Shown: positions 1 to 8,753 of the stretch, piece by piece
Position numbering within the stretch: the first letter of the stretch is position 1
Layout: each line of letters opens with the position of its first letter
NCBI GenBank assembly: GCA_947501635.1
Contig: CANMWT010000001.1
Location: 372,001 to 436,000 of the forward strand
Reading direction: 5' to 3'
Source of the DNA: an uncultured Roseobacter sp.
GTDB taxonomy: Bacteria; Pseudomonadota; Alphaproteobacteria; Rhodobacterales; Rhodobacteraceae
DNA length: 64,000 nt
Notes under the pieces: model-generated
Database searches by the model: none
What the model saw: only the letters and a program-made list of their open reading frames with translations
What the model was told of the DNA's origin: nothing
Translations under genes and position numbers: made by a program

Positions 1-1
1 G

Positions 2-223
2 GTGCTGACGGCGGTTCTGATCCTCATCAGCGTTCAACTCTTTGGCGGCGTGCAGCGGTACTATGGCAATGGCGAGACGACCTTTTTCTTGCAGTTTCCC
101 GTTTGGTGGGCCTATGCGGCAAGCTTTGCGGCCTCTGTCGTGACCTGTGTCGTCGCGGTCTATTGTGCGGTGATGCGGTTGGGTGAATGCCTGACGGGTC
201 GCAGCAAGCTGCCGCAGGTTTGA
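2..223 (+). CDS. TRAP transporter small permease (DctQ type), C-terminal part, cut by the window edge
   Basis: The open frame enters from the left edge and ends 7 nt before the DctM-type gene. The visible 73 residues contain a hydrophobic segment (about residues 34-55, starting WWAYAASFAASVVTCVV) typical of the last membrane helix of the small TRAP permease. In TRAP importers this subunit joins the large permease in the inner membrane and helps couple solute uptake to the Na+ or H+ gradient. The identity rests mostly on the adjacent large permease. The true start lies outside the window. Confidence 0.75.
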   Translation: MLTAVLILISVQLFGGVQRYYGNGETTFFLQFPVWWAYAASFAASVVTCVVAVYCAVMRLGECLTGRSKLPQV

Positions 224-230
224 TCACCTT

Positions 231-1583
231 ATGAGCACATTACTTGATCTGTTGCCTTTTGCGGATATGGATCGCCTCGCGCTCGGGTTCTGGTCCTTTC
301 TTGTGCTGTTGGGGCTGATATTTCTGCGTGCGCCCATTGGCCTTGCGATGCTGCTGTGCGGGTTTGGTGGCTGGTACTATGCGATGAACGGTAACCCGAC
401 GCCGCTTCTCGCCAAGCTGAAATCCGAGACGTATACGACCTTTTCAGACTATTCGCTGACCATCATTCCGCTGTTCTTGCTGATGGGGCAGTTCGCCACC
501 CTCTCGGGCATGTCGCAGGCGTTGTTCCGTGCCGCCGAAAGCTTCCTGGGGCATCGGCGTGGTGGGGTTGCAATGGCCGCTGTCGGGGCGTGCGCGGGCT
601 TTGGCGCGATTTGCGGATCGTCTCTGGCGACGGCAGCGACCATGTCCAAAGTGGCGCTGCCAGAGTTGCGCCGTTACGGGTACTCGGGTGGTTTTTCCAC
701 CGCAACGCTGGCCGCGGGGGGAACGCTTGGTATCCTGATACCGCCCTCGGTCATTCTGGTGATCTACGCCATCATAACCGAGCAGAACATCGCCAAACTG
801 TTCCTCGCAGCCTTCGTTCCGGGCGTGCTGGCAGCGCTGGGATACATGATAACGATCTCGATTTACGTGCGGCTCTACCCCGATGCCGCGGGTACGCGTG
901 CGGCTATGCCAATGTCCGAACGCTGGCGGGCACTGGGCGCCACATGGCCTGTGCTACTGATTTTCGGCGTTGTCGTTGGCGGCATCTACCTAGGCTGGTT
1001 CACACCTACCGAAGGAGCCGCCATCGGTGCTGCGGGTACCGGACTGGTCGCGCTGTTGTCGGGCAGCCTGTCCTGGCCGGCGTTCAAGGAATGCCTGCTT
1101 GGGACCGGGCGGACAACGGCAATGATCTTTTTCATTATTCTTGGTGCCAGCTTTTACAACGGTTTTCTGGCGCTGTCCGGTGTGCCCCAGTTCATGGCTG
1201 ATTGGGTGCTCTCGCGCGAGCTTAACCCTTGGGTCGTCTTGTCGGTCGTTTTGCTGTTCTATCTTGTCTTCGGTTGCCTGATGGACAGCCTGTCGATGAT
1301 CCTGCTCACCGTGCCGATCTTCTTTCCGGTGATCTCGGCAATGGATTTCGGTATGACCACGGAAGAGATTGCAATCTGGTTCGGAATTCTCGTGTTGATC
1401 GTGGTCGAGGTGGGGCTGATCACGCCACCTGTCGGAATGAACCTTTTCATAATCAATGCGATGGACCGCGAGACCCCCATGACCTCCACCTACAAAGCGG
1501 TGCTGTTTTTCGTGGCGTCGGATATCCTGCGCGTCGCTCTATTGGTCATGTTCCCGGCCATCACATTGTTCCTTTTGTGGTAA
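231..1583 (+). CDS. TRAP transporter large permease (DctM type)
   Basis: This 450-aa polytopic membrane protein has the usual length of DctM subunits. Recognisable family segments include the LRAPIGLAMLL opening, the PLFLLMGQFA stretch near residue 83, the GILIPPSVILVIYAI segment near residue 167 and the GLITPPVGMNLFIINA segment near residue 398. It forms the solute-translocating channel of a TRAP importer for organic acids or related solutes. The binding protein lies outside the window, so the substrate is unknown. It follows the small permease by 7 nt in one operon. Confidence 0.93.
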   Translation: MSTLLDLLPFADMDRLALGFWSFLVLLGLIFLRAPIGLAMLLCGFGGWYYAMNGNPTPLLAKLKSETYTTFSDYSLTIIPLFLLMGQFATLSGMSQALFRAAESFLGHRRGGVAMAAVGACAGFGAICGSSLATAATMSKVALPELRRYGYSGGFSTATLAAGGTLGILIPPSVILVIYAIITEQNIAKLFLAAFVPGVLAALGYMITISIYVRLYPDAAGTRAAMPMSERWRALGATWPVLLIFGVVVGGIYLGWFTPTEGAAIGAAGTGLVALLSGSLSWPAFKECLLGTGRTTAMIFFIILGASFYNGFLALSGVPQFMADWVLSRELNPWVVLSVVLLFYLVFGCLMDSLSMILLTVPIFFPVISAMDFGMTTEEIAIWFGILVLIVVEVGLITPPVGMNLFIINAMDRETPMTSTYKAVLFFVASDILRVALLVMFPAITLFLLW

Positions 1584-1707
1584 GAACGATCAAAAAATGT
1601 CCGGATGCCGGGAAATACCGCGTTTTTCTGTCAGGAAATAGCTTGCAGCCCGACAGGGAAAGTGCAGGATACATACGGTGACGTCTGCAGGATCTTGGGA
1701 GGGATTC

Positions 1708-1938
1708 GTGATCCTTTCAGCGGCTCTGGTCCATGAACAAACCGCCGGTTGCTTTCGGGAGGAATGGCAATTGGCAGGTGGGACATGCGCTCTGGGGGTT
1801 GGTCGGACTGTTACTCTTGTTAAGGCACTGGCGGTGCTTGATTTCGAGCCTGCCAGTGTCGACATCCCAACCGATACCGCAACGCGCTGGGGGCTGATCC
1901 ACGAGGGGGCGTTTTTCAAGGAGCGCCGCAATGAGTGA
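1708..1938 (+). CDS. small protein of unknown function
   Basis: I do not recognise this 76-aa product. I chose the GTG at 1708 because a good ribosome site (GGGAGGG, 1697-1703) precedes it; the same frame opens earlier at a GTG at 1678. The sequence is mixed, with no signal peptide or membrane helix; it starts with ILSAALVHEQTAGCF and ends in a charged tail FFKERRNE. Its stop overlaps the start of the DUF309-like gene by 8 nt, which argues for translation coupled to that gene. Confidence 0.5.
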   Translation: MILSAALVHEQTAGCFREEWQLAGGTCALGVGRTVTLVKALAVLDFEPASVDIPTDTATRWGLIHEGAFFKERRNE

Positions 1939-2395
1939 AGACCCGCCTGAAATACCCATGCCACCGCATGTGTATATTCCCGGTTTAAGCCCGCGGCATC
2001 CGGATCATATCTTTGACGATCTCAAGGCTTCCGTACTGTCGGGTATGCCTGCAAGCGAGTTGCACAACACCAAAGCGTTCATCGCGGGCAGGCTCTTTTA
2101 CGATGGTGGCTACTTCTGGGAATGCTACGCGGTGCTTGAGGCCGTCTGGCGACAAACCAAAGACCCAAGCCCCGAGCGGGACATGGTGCTGGCACTTATC
2201 CAACTGGCCAATGCACGATTGAAGGTTTTGATGCTGCAGCCGCGCGCCGCCATGCGGTTATGCGATATGGTCGAGGCCCATCTGTCACGCTGTCCGCAAG
2301 ACCGGGCGGTCTTGGGCCTTCGGGTGCCTGATATGCTGTCGCGTGTCGGTGAAGCAAAGCGGATTGCAAAGGCGGCTATCGAAACACCTTATTGA
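1931..2395 (+). CDS. DUF309-like protein
   Basis: This 154-aa soluble protein carries a segment near residues 49-72 (AFIAGRLFYDGGYFWECYAV followed by LEAVWR) that matches the helical signature of DUF309 proteins, where a W/F-E-x-H-E-like motif sits after a tyrosine/phenylalanine-rich turn. Here the usual His is replaced (WECYAVLE). The role of DUF309 is not established. The start overlaps the upstream small gene by 8 nt, so the two are probably co-translated. Confidence 0.65.
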   Translation: MSEDPPEIPMPPHVYIPGLSPRHPDHIFDDLKASVLSGMPASELHNTKAFIAGRLFYDGGYFWECYAVLEAVWRQTKDPSPERDMVLALIQLANARLKVLMLQPRAAMRLCDMVEAHLSRCPQDRAVLGLRVPDMLSRVGEAKRIAKAAIETPY

Positions 2396-2443
2396 CGGCG
2401 CCTCTTTCGCCGCAGCAGGCGGCCCCCCCCCGACAGGTGGATA

Positions 2444-2457
2444 TTGATCCATGTCAA
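2444..2457 (+). promoter_or_regulatory. FNR/FnrL-type box
   Basis: TTGATCCATGTCAA matches the FNR consensus TTGAT-N4-ATCAA with one mismatch. Its centre (2450.5) lies about 41.5 bp before a start site predicted near 2492, the class II activator geometry. It points to activation under low oxygen of the 47-aa gene at 2532. Confidence 0.65.
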
Positions 2458-2479
2458 TGCGCGTGTGCCGCAGTTTCGT

Positions 2480-2486
2480 TCAATAA
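2480..2486 (+). promoter_or_regulatory. candidate -10 element of the FNR-type promoter
   Basis: TCAATAA contains a plausible -10 hexamer (CAATAA) at the distance expected downstream of an FNR dimer bound at 2444-2457. The untranslated leader would be about 40 nt and contains the ribosome site AGGGAGA at 2519-2525. Confidence 0.45.
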
Positions 2487-2531
2487 GAGGTGGTCGCCAT
2501 TCGGTGATGCGCATTCCCAGGGAGACGGACC

Positions 2532-2675
2532 ATGCAGCAAGACGTGAAGACCAGAAAACTCAAGGCCCGCACTGATTGCATCGGTTGCTCGGATTGCACG
2601 GGCGTTTGCCGTGCTTTACTTGATCTGGCATTTTTGCCTGAAACTGTGCTGCGCTACGCCCACGCCATGCGCTGA
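2532..2675 (+). CDS. 47-aa four-cysteine mini-ferredoxin-like protein
   Basis: This short gene encodes 47 residues and has a good ribosome site (AGGGAGA) 6 nt before the ATG. Cys16, Cys19, Cys22 and Cys26 form CX2CX2CX3C, the spacing of a [4Fe-4S] ferredoxin half-site, within DCIGCSDCTGVCRALLDLA. The flanks are basic at the N-terminus (KTRKLKAR) and helical at the C-terminus. A single-cluster electron carrier or redox sensor is an inference; a small zinc site is the alternative. Control by an FNR-type box makes a low-oxygen role plausible. It is convergent with the membrane protein gene ending at 2680. Confidence 0.7.
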   Translation: MQQDVKTRKLKARTDCIGCSDCTGVCRALLDLAFLPETVLRYAHAMR

Positions 2676-2679
2676 CGCC

Positions 2680-3168
2680 TTAGCTTTGGGCATTCAGGAT
2701 GATTGTGCCCAGCCCCCATAGCGTCATCTGAAAGTGGGTGTTCTGCGTGCCCTCGTGGCTGAACCAATAGCTGAAGTGGTTCCCGATCACCAGAAAACCG
2801 GCCCAGATAGATGTGAATGCCGTGGCGCCAAGAATGCCTGCGGCCCGCGCGCTATCCGCAGACAGGATGCCGAACACCGCCAGCGCGAGGCAGGCTGTTG
2901 CGATCCATAACAGCAGGCTTGCGGCAAGCTCCGCGCCCACCACGGTTTTGAATGCAAGCATCTGCAGGCGCCTGTCCTTGACCGCGCGATGTGCAACCTG
3001 CGCGAATGCCTCGGGGTATTCCTCGCGCATGCGTGTCATTTCCAGCACTTCGGCGGTGTAGGTTTCGTTGATGGAGGGATGTAGAAGGTTGTCGCGTACA
3101 CCCAGTGTCAGCCAAGCCGCCAATGCCCCGGTCACAACGGTCTGGGCGATAAGAAGAGCAACTTCCAT
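2680..3168 (-). CDS. small integral membrane protein, possibly DUF2165-like
   Basis: The 162-aa product begins MEVALLIAQTVVTGALAAWL, a membrane helix. Two further hydrophobic stretches lie in the middle, and the C-terminal part reads GNHFSYWF then QMTLWGLG. The start at 3168 is chosen because AGGAA precedes it on the minus strand; the frame stays open upstream to 3213. The resemblance to predicted small integral membrane proteins of the DUF2165 type is from memory and uncertain. No function can be assigned. Confidence 0.6.
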   Translation of the reverse strand: MEVALLIAQTVVTGALAAWLTLGVRDNLLHPSINETYTAEVLEMTRMREEYPEAFAQVAHRAVKDRRLQMLAFKTVVGAELAASLLLWIATACLALAVFGILSADSARAAGILGATAFTSIWAGFLVIGNHFSYWFSHEGTQNTHFQMTLWGLGTIILNAQS

Positions 3169-3197
3169 GAAGTGTTCCTGTGCGCTGTCGCAAAACG

Positions 3198-3226
3198 TAA
3201 AAAGGCCGCGCAAATTGCGCGGCCTT
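3198..3226 (-). terminator. rho-independent terminator of the solute-binding protein gene
   Basis: A perfect 11-bp stem (AAGGCCGCGCA with TGCGCGGCCTT, loop AAT) lies at 3202-3226. On the minus strand it runs straight into a short T tract. It sits 18 nt past the stop codon of the binding-protein gene. Confidence 0.85.
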
Positions 3227-3243
3227 CTGTTTCTTCAGCTGGA

Positions 3244-4911
3244 TCAGGTCCAGGCGATTTCCGCAGGGCGGAACTCGAAAGCGATGTGGTGTCCGGCACC
3301 GACAAGACCCTCTTTGGTGTGATTGTAGAGCGACCGCCAATAAGGCTGGATCGTCACACCTTCTTCCTGGATCATCATCTCGCCCTTCTTGACGATTTCT
3401 GCGCGCTTGGCGACATCCGCCGTTGCCAAAGCTTCTTCAAGCAGCGCGTCGAACTCTGGGTTGGCCCACCCGAATTCGTTCCACGCCTCGCCAGAGCGAT
3501 AGGCAAGCGCCCAGATCTGCACGCCCAGCGGACGGTGGTTCCAGTTGGTGGACGAGAACGGGTACTTGACCCAGTCGTTCCAGAACGTTGAGCCGGGCAG
3601 GATCGTACGCTTGACCTTGATGCCAGCGTCACGCAGCTGTGCCGCTACGGCATCGGTGGTGTCTTTGCGCCAGGCGTCGTCAATAGACATCAGCTCGTGC
3701 TCAAAGTCACCCATGCCCGCCTCATCCATCAGAGCCTTGGCCGCTGCCGGATCATGCTTCATCGGGGGCAAGGCGGCGTAGTCAGGGTGCATCGGGCCCA
3801 CGTGGTGGTTCTCGGCGACGATCCCGCGCCCGGCATAGCCCAGCTCGAGCAGGATAGAGTTGTCCACCGCCATGGCAATCGCCTGACGGACGCGTTTGTC
3901 CGCGTAGGGCTTCATGCCATCGATTTCGGCAAGCTGATTGGGCCGGATGACAATGGTAGAGGCAGTCGCGATAGAATTCTCTACCCAGCCGTCCAATGTG
4001 CTGAAGATATCGATGAAATCGCCTTCAATGGAGTAGGTGAAGTCGATCTCTTCGGCTTCTGCCGCCGCGACAAAAGCGGAAGGGTCGGTGCCGTAGTCGA
4101 TGTATTCCAGACGGTCAAGGTATGGTCCGCCGTAGACTTCGGTGCCCCACCATGTGTGCTCGGTGTTCTTGACCAGAACAGCTTTGACGCCAACTTCCAG
4201 CATTTCGGGCAGATACGGGCCAGTGCCAACAGGGTTGGCAAGTGGATCGGCTGCGTCAAAGGATGCAGGTACAATCGCCGCAGGGTAGTCGGACATGCCA
4301 GGGATCAGCGAGATGTCGGGGCGTGGCAGCACCAGTTTAACGGTTGTGTCATCCACCACCTGAATGGCACCATCAAGCGCTTTACCGGTGTTTTCGTCAA
4401 TGAGAACCGCAAACCGCCCAGCCATCGAGTTGCCTTCGAGTTCTTTGTCACACCAACCGGTAATGTTGCGCGCGACGTCTTCGGCCGTGAAAGCCGAACC
4501 ATCGTTCCACGAGACACCGGGCCGAACGTTCAGCGTGTATTCTGTCGCATCCTCGTTGATCTCCCAGCTTTCCAGAAGGCTGGGGCGGAAGGTACCATCG
4601 TTTTCATAGGTCACGAGGTATTCCAGCCAGCCGCGGCTGAAGTTTGCAATCTGGCTCCAGTCATAGGTGCGCGGGTCTTTGAGCGCACGTACTTCCTGTT
4701 GCATCCGAGCGGTGCCGCCCATCTGGTGGCCACCGGCCTGTGCGGCAGGCGCAGACAGGCCCAGCATCGCGTATGCGGTCGCGGTTGTTGCACCAAAGGC
4801 GCTGGCTGTCGCCAGAAACTCGCGGCGCGTGACTGCGTCAGTGCCGACCTTGGATGCGGAATCCACTACCGCTTTCGGCAATGGCTTTCCGGTACGTGTT
4901 AGAAACGTCAT
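3244..4911 (-). CDS. ABC transporter solute-binding protein, peptide/opine family (SBP_bac_5), Tat-exported
   Basis: The 555-aa protein has the length of family 5 periplasmic binding proteins for peptides, opines, nickel or similar ligands. A twin-arginine signal is visible near residue 29 (TRREFLATASAFG) with a cleavable AQA end. The start at 4911 follows a GAGGAAG ribosome site. Typical family segments are the WEINEDATEYTLNVRPGVSW stretch and the VRQAIAMAVDN helix. No permease or ATPase gene of this ABC system is in the window, so it must pair with components elsewhere. It is the last gene of the minus-strand catabolic set and is followed by a strong terminator. Confidence 0.92.
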   Translation of the reverse strand: MTFLTRTGKPLPKAVVDSASKVGTDAVTRREFLATASAFGATTATAYAMLGLSAPAAQAGGHQMGGTARMQQEVRALKDPRTYDWSQIANFSRGWLEYLVTYENDGTFRPSLLESWEINEDATEYTLNVRPGVSWNDGSAFTAEDVARNITGWCDKELEGNSMAGRFAVLIDENTGKALDGAIQVVDDTTVKLVLPRPDISLIPGMSDYPAAIVPASFDAADPLANPVGTGPYLPEMLEVGVKAVLVKNTEHTWWGTEVYGGPYLDRLEYIDYGTDPSAFVAAAEAEEIDFTYSIEGDFIDIFSTLDGWVENSIATASTIVIRPNQLAEIDGMKPYADKRVRQAIAMAVDNSILLELGYAGRGIVAENHHVGPMHPDYAALPPMKHDPAAAKALMDEAGMGDFEHELMSIDDAWRKDTTDAVAAQLRDAGIKVKRTILPGSTFWNDWVKYPFSSTNWNHRPLGVQIWALAYRSGEAWNEFGWANPEFDALLEEALATADVAKRAEIVKKGEMMIQEEGVTIQPYWRSLYNHTKEGLVGAGHHIAFEFRPAEIAWT

Positions 4912-5033
4912 GTTCTTCCTCTCTGTTGGCATGCGTGCTTTTCTTGAGTGCATGCGCCGGCATCTTGTCCGGCTTGGTGATGCAGTTGTCCTGCTTTTCA
5001 TTCGAAGCCCCTTTTCGGGGAACGACGCGATAC

Positions 5034-5909
5034 TCAAACACTCTGACGCATGGCGTCAAGCCCATCTTGAGCTTGAAGTGAGACGCAAATGCTCGATAGT
5101 TTGCGCGGTTGGTCGTAATCCCACGGTGTCGCGCGGTGTAAAACGGCGCGCTGGTCCCAGATCAATACATCGCCAATTCGCCATTTATGGCTGTAAACAT
5201 ACTCTGGTTTGGTGATGAATGACGTTAATGTATCAATCAGTGTCGCTGATGCCCCTTGATCGTCGCCGTCGATTTTGAATGTGTGGCTGGCGATGTAGAG
5301 TGCTTCGCGACCGTTTACGGGGTTCGAGACCACTGCCGGCCAGCACTGGTCTGGCCACTTGTTAAACATCGGTAATTTTGCCAAGTCCGGCGAAATGCGC
5401 GCGCGCGAGTGCGAATAACGGTGCCAAAGCGCTTTGTTGCGAATCTGTTCTTTGAGCGTTTCGGGCATTTCGGCCCATGCCGCGCGGGAGGATGCGAGCT
5501 GGGTTTCGCCCCCTTTCTGTGTCACGACGCGTCCGATCAGGATGTTGGTCAGCGCGGGCACGGGCAGGAACGTGCTGTCGATGTGCCACAGCATATTCGC
5601 CCGCAGATTGAGAGTGTGCAGGTCCATCTCACCCGTCAGGCTGCCGTCGTCTTTTATGTTCGAAACCTCGGGCACTTTGAATGTCTCGCCTTCCGCACGC
5701 TCGTCTGCCAGCCGGTCTTCGATGGGCCCAAACTTGCGGGCAAGCTCAATATGGGCCGCATCGTCTATGCGTTGATCGCGCAACAACAGCACCGAATGCT
5801 CTTCGAAGGCGGCCCGCAGTGCGGCAAAACCCTTATCGTCCAGCCCGGCCAGATCAAGACCCGTGATTTCAACACCGAAACGCGGCGTCAGCGGAGTCGT
5901 GGTCAGCAT
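5034..5909 (-). CDS. TauD/TfdA-family Fe(II)/2-oxoglutarate dioxygenase
   Basis: The 291-aa enzyme has the full iron triad: His109 and Asp111 in WHIDSTF and the distal His258 in HRATPWDYD. Arg269 is placed to bind 2-oxoglutarate. Family members hydroxylate or oxidatively cleave taurine, 2,4-D, carnitine-like or other small acids; the substrate here cannot be read from sequence. The ATG at 5909 lies directly after the stop of the FAD oxidase gene (2-nt gap), so the two are co-transcribed. Confidence 0.92.
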   Translation of the reverse strand: MLTTTPLTPRFGVEITGLDLAGLDDKGFAALRAAFEEHSVLLLRDQRIDDAAHIELARKFGPIEDRLADERAEGETFKVPEVSNIKDDGSLTGEMDLHTLNLRANMLWHIDSTFLPVPALTNILIGRVVTQKGGETQLASSRAAWAEMPETLKEQIRNKALWHRYSHSRARISPDLAKLPMFNKWPDQCWPAVVSNPVNGREALYIASHTFKIDGDDQGASATLIDTLTSFITKPEYVYSHKWRIGDVLIWDQRAVLHRATPWDYDQPRKLSSICVSLQAQDGLDAMRQSV

Positions 5910-5911
5910 CT

Positions 5912-7318
5912 TTACAACCCTCCCATAGCTTCGATTGCATCTGCTGGCATGTCGCGCACCTCTTGCCAGACCGCCGACTTGGCCGCATTCAGCAGCCCCT
6001 TGGGGTCCATCCGTTTTTTCCAGGCCAGATGCCGGTAATCGGCATTTTTCAACCCGCCGCCCTCGACCCGCCACGTATGGGCGTCATAGACGGGAAATCC
6101 GTTTGCCTCGTAGGTCGCATTGATCTCGGCCAACCGTTCCGGGGTCGAGAACCATATGATCGGCAGGTCAAAGGTTACGATCTGCCCGCCGACCCGCGCA
6201 AATTCATGGTGCATCCACACGTCATCGCCGATCTTTAGGCGCAGTGCTGCAATCGCTGCAGGATCGGGCGGCGTGGGGCAGCCGACTTGCTGGTATGTGG
6301 CGCTGCGGTCTGCTTTGAGCACCTGCAGCGTTGTGTGGTTATACGAGAAGTCGAAGACATGCGGCAGCTTGGCCGCAACCCGCTCTGCTTCTGTCAGGGT
6401 CAGGTCCAGATGACCGCCCGCAGCCGCTATAATTGCTGCGAAACGCGCGATATCCTCTTTTGGCACCAAAGAGACCAACAGGTGTTTTTCGGGGCGGATG
6501 TGGCCTTCGAGTTTTGGGAAATAGGCGCAGATGCGTGCATCGACCGTGGTCAGCAGTTTGCGCGCCACATCCGGCGCCTTGGCAATCTCCACCCCTGCCG
6601 CATAGGCCCCTTCGTAGGTATCAAAGGTAGCCAGACAGCCAACCCAGTCGCGTGTCGGAACCGTGCGCAATGTCACTTCGGTTATGACCCCGTTCAGCCC
6701 CCAGGCGTGGTGTATTTGCAAAACGTCCGCACCTTCGAATATGTGCTCTTGTGGCGTGGCCTCGACTGACTGCACCTTGAGCGCGATAAGGTTGCCAGGA
6801 TCGCGCAGGGCCCCATTGGCGATGGAGCCGATCCCGGCGGAGCCGCCCGCAACAAAGCCGCCGATCGTTGCAATGTCCTGCGTGGACGGGAACATCGCCA
6901 TTTCCTGACCCTCTTTTAAGAGGGCCGCATTGATATCTGCCATCAACGCGCCGGCCTCGGCCCTCACATAGCCGTCGCCGATCTCGAGCACGCGGTTCAT
7001 CCCCGTCGTCTCGATGATAAGCCCGCCATCCATCGGCACAGATTGTCCGTAGTTTCCCGTGCCACCACCGCGCAGAACAACAGGTGCGTCATGGGCATAG
7101 GCCACTGCCAGAACATGGCGCATCTCTTCCGGTGTCTTCGGGCAGGCGACAAGATCGCCAAAGCACTTTTTCAATTCGGCATTCAGGATTGGGCTGTACC
7201 AGAAAAAGTCGCGGCTGCGTTTTTTCACCAGCACAGCCTCGTCAATCACCTCCACGGGGGCGAGAGCTGCAGCAAAAGCGTTCCAGTCGATCGATGTTTT
7301 TCCGGAAATGGACGTCAT
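5912..7318 (-). CDS. FAD-binding oxidase/dehydrogenase (GlcD-like, PCMH fold)
   Basis: This 468-aa flavoenzyme has the FAD-binding segment VVLRGGGTGNYGQSVP and the later ATIGGFVAGGSAGIGS loop, both characteristic of the vanillyl-alcohol-oxidase/glycolate-oxidase-D superfamily. Such enzymes oxidise 2-hydroxy acids or similar alcohols. It overlaps the amidohydrolase gene by 4 nt (ATGA) and precedes the dioxygenase by 2 nt, so it belongs to the same operon. Its substrate is probably an intermediate shared with those enzymes, which is inference. Confidence 0.88.
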   Translation of the reverse strand: MTSISGKTSIDWNAFAAALAPVEVIDEAVLVKKRSRDFFWYSPILNAELKKCFGDLVACPKTPEEMRHVLAVAYAHDAPVVLRGGGTGNYGQSVPMDGGLIIETTGMNRVLEIGDGYVRAEAGALMADINAALLKEGQEMAMFPSTQDIATIGGFVAGGSAGIGSIANGALRDPGNLIALKVQSVEATPQEHIFEGADVLQIHHAWGLNGVITEVTLRTVPTRDWVGCLATFDTYEGAYAAGVEIAKAPDVARKLLTTVDARICAYFPKLEGHIRPEKHLLVSLVPKEDIARFAAIIAAAGGHLDLTLTEAERVAAKLPHVFDFSYNHTTLQVLKADRSATYQQVGCPTPPDPAAIAALRLKIGDDVWMHHEFARVGGQIVTFDLPIIWFSTPERLAEINATYEANGFPVYDAHTWRVEGGGLKNADYRHLAWKKRMDPKGLLNAAKSAVWQEVRDMPADAIEAMGGL

Positions 7319-8577
7319 AATTCAAAAGCCTCCGAAGACAGGGGAAGAGGGTAAAGGGGCGTGTGTGAGGCCACGCATGCGCCGGTTGAAGGCACATCGC
7401 AGAGCCTCAGATCCTCCAGCGGTGCCGCCTCGATGCAGGGCGCGGCAAGGCCCAGAGCGGCGGCAGCATTGCGAGTTATCGTGCGCAGCCAATGCCCCAT
7501 GGGTGGGTCAAGATGCGCGGCCAGCACCCCCAGATGCAGCGCGGCGCGCGGGTCATGTTGGCCGACGGGACAGAAGGCATCCGCCACGTTGTCCGAGGCC
7601 AGCACGACCGGTACGCCGGCCTTGTCCAATTCGCGCAGCCGGGTGATGCCGCGTCGGTTAGGCGTGCCCGCGCGGCGGCCTTGCAGATAAAGGTTGGTGG
7701 TGGGCAGGGCACAGACATACACGCCCGCGGCCAGCAGTTTGTCGGTCACACGCTCCAGATCATCTCCGTGCCTGTCGGCAAGGCTGACGGCGTGCCCGCA
7801 CAGGATCGGGCCCTGAAAACGCGTGGCAAGGGCTGCGTCACAAATCGCTTCCAACCCATTGTACGCGCCCAGACCCTCGTCCACATGGAAATCAAGCGGC
7901 AGCCCGAACCGCTCTGCCGCGCTGAAGGCATGCCTGAGACCGCGGCGTATCTTGTCGGGGTCATGGTGCAAAACAAACGCACCCAGCACCCCGCCCTGCG
8001 TCTGTGAGATCGACATCGCCGCCTTGGTGCAAAAATCTTCCTCCGCCAACTGGTCAATGCTGGTCAGCGCGGCGGTTTGAAGGGTCAGCGGATGATCGCG
8101 TGCCATCTCGTTCAGGACCGTCCATGCCAAGGGGGGCTCCGGCTCCAACCCCCAGTCGATATGGCTGCGCACAGCGCGACAACCGGCACTCGCAAGCTCA
8201 GCAAGACCCTTGCCCATCCGCTGGTACAGATCGTCCGCGGTCCAGTTGACCTTGTCCTCTTTTTGCGCGGCAATGGCCTGCGACAGATCCCCGCCCACAT
8301 GCCCCATCCGGTGCAGGCTGTGGCACTTATCAAGGTGGCAATGCGCCTCGACAAGTGCGGGCAGCAAAAGCCGCGGGGCTGGCCCTGCCGGTGCCGCAGT
8401 CATCCGTCGTGCGCGCCCGTTGACGATTTGAAGGTCACCACGCAATACATCGCCCGCGCGCGTGCCACCAAATGCCACCGGGTCACTCAACAGCGCGCGC
8501 GGCACACAGATGTCGTGCAAAACCATGTCTGGCACATCAGAAGTGTCATGCGCGCCGCTCATGTCTGGCGGCCCCAT
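7315..8577 (-). CDS. amidohydrolase, cytosine-deaminase/AtzC-like
   Basis: The 420-aa protein has amidohydrolase metal ligands in order: H79-C-H81 in VEAHCHLDK, a later His in HVDEG, another in CGHAVSL, and the Asp in ASDNVADAF. This order fits the cytosine-deaminase branch, which removes amino groups from pyrimidines, triazines or related heterocycles. The start is uncertain: ATGs at 8577, 8562 and 8526 are in frame and none has a strong ribosome site. It is the first gene of the minus-strand set and is divergent from the RidA gene. Confidence 0.85.
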   Translation of the reverse strand: MGPPDMSGAHDTSDVPDMVLHDICVPRALLSDPVAFGGTRAGDVLRGDLQIVNGRARRMTAAPAGPAPRLLLPALVEAHCHLDKCHSLHRMGHVGGDLSQAIAAQKEDKVNWTADDLYQRMGKGLAELASAGCRAVRSHIDWGLEPEPPLAWTVLNEMARDHPLTLQTAALTSIDQLAEEDFCTKAAMSISQTQGGVLGAFVLHHDPDKIRRGLRHAFSAAERFGLPLDFHVDEGLGAYNGLEAICDAALATRFQGPILCGHAVSLADRHGDDLERVTDKLLAAGVYVCALPTTNLYLQGRRAGTPNRRGITRLRELDKAGVPVVLASDNVADAFCPVGQHDPRAALHLGVLAAHLDPPMGHWLRTITRNAAAALGLAAPCIEAAPLEDLRLCDVPSTGACVASHTPLYPLPLSSEAFEL

Positions 8578-8753
8578 GTTTGCAGTCGGTCGTGGATTAG
8601 TGTCATTTTGGCCGGCACCTTTCGCCCCCGCAAGCGGAGTTCATTGGGCGGCCCTGAGAGATCAGCGATCTGTGCCTGTTTATCTGGCCGCAGGGTTTCA
8701 AATATTTGCGCGCTGCGCAAGGATGTTCTTGGTTCAGCATGGATGAGGTCAAA

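Noticed and set aside
2423-2431. Nine-base C tract, possible phase-variable switch
   Set aside because: It lies outside any coding region and 13 bp before the FNR box; no frame would be switched by slippage.
3697-4902. A 401-codon open frame antisense to the solute-binding protein gene
   Set aside because: Shadow frame of a clear gene, with no recognisable domain.
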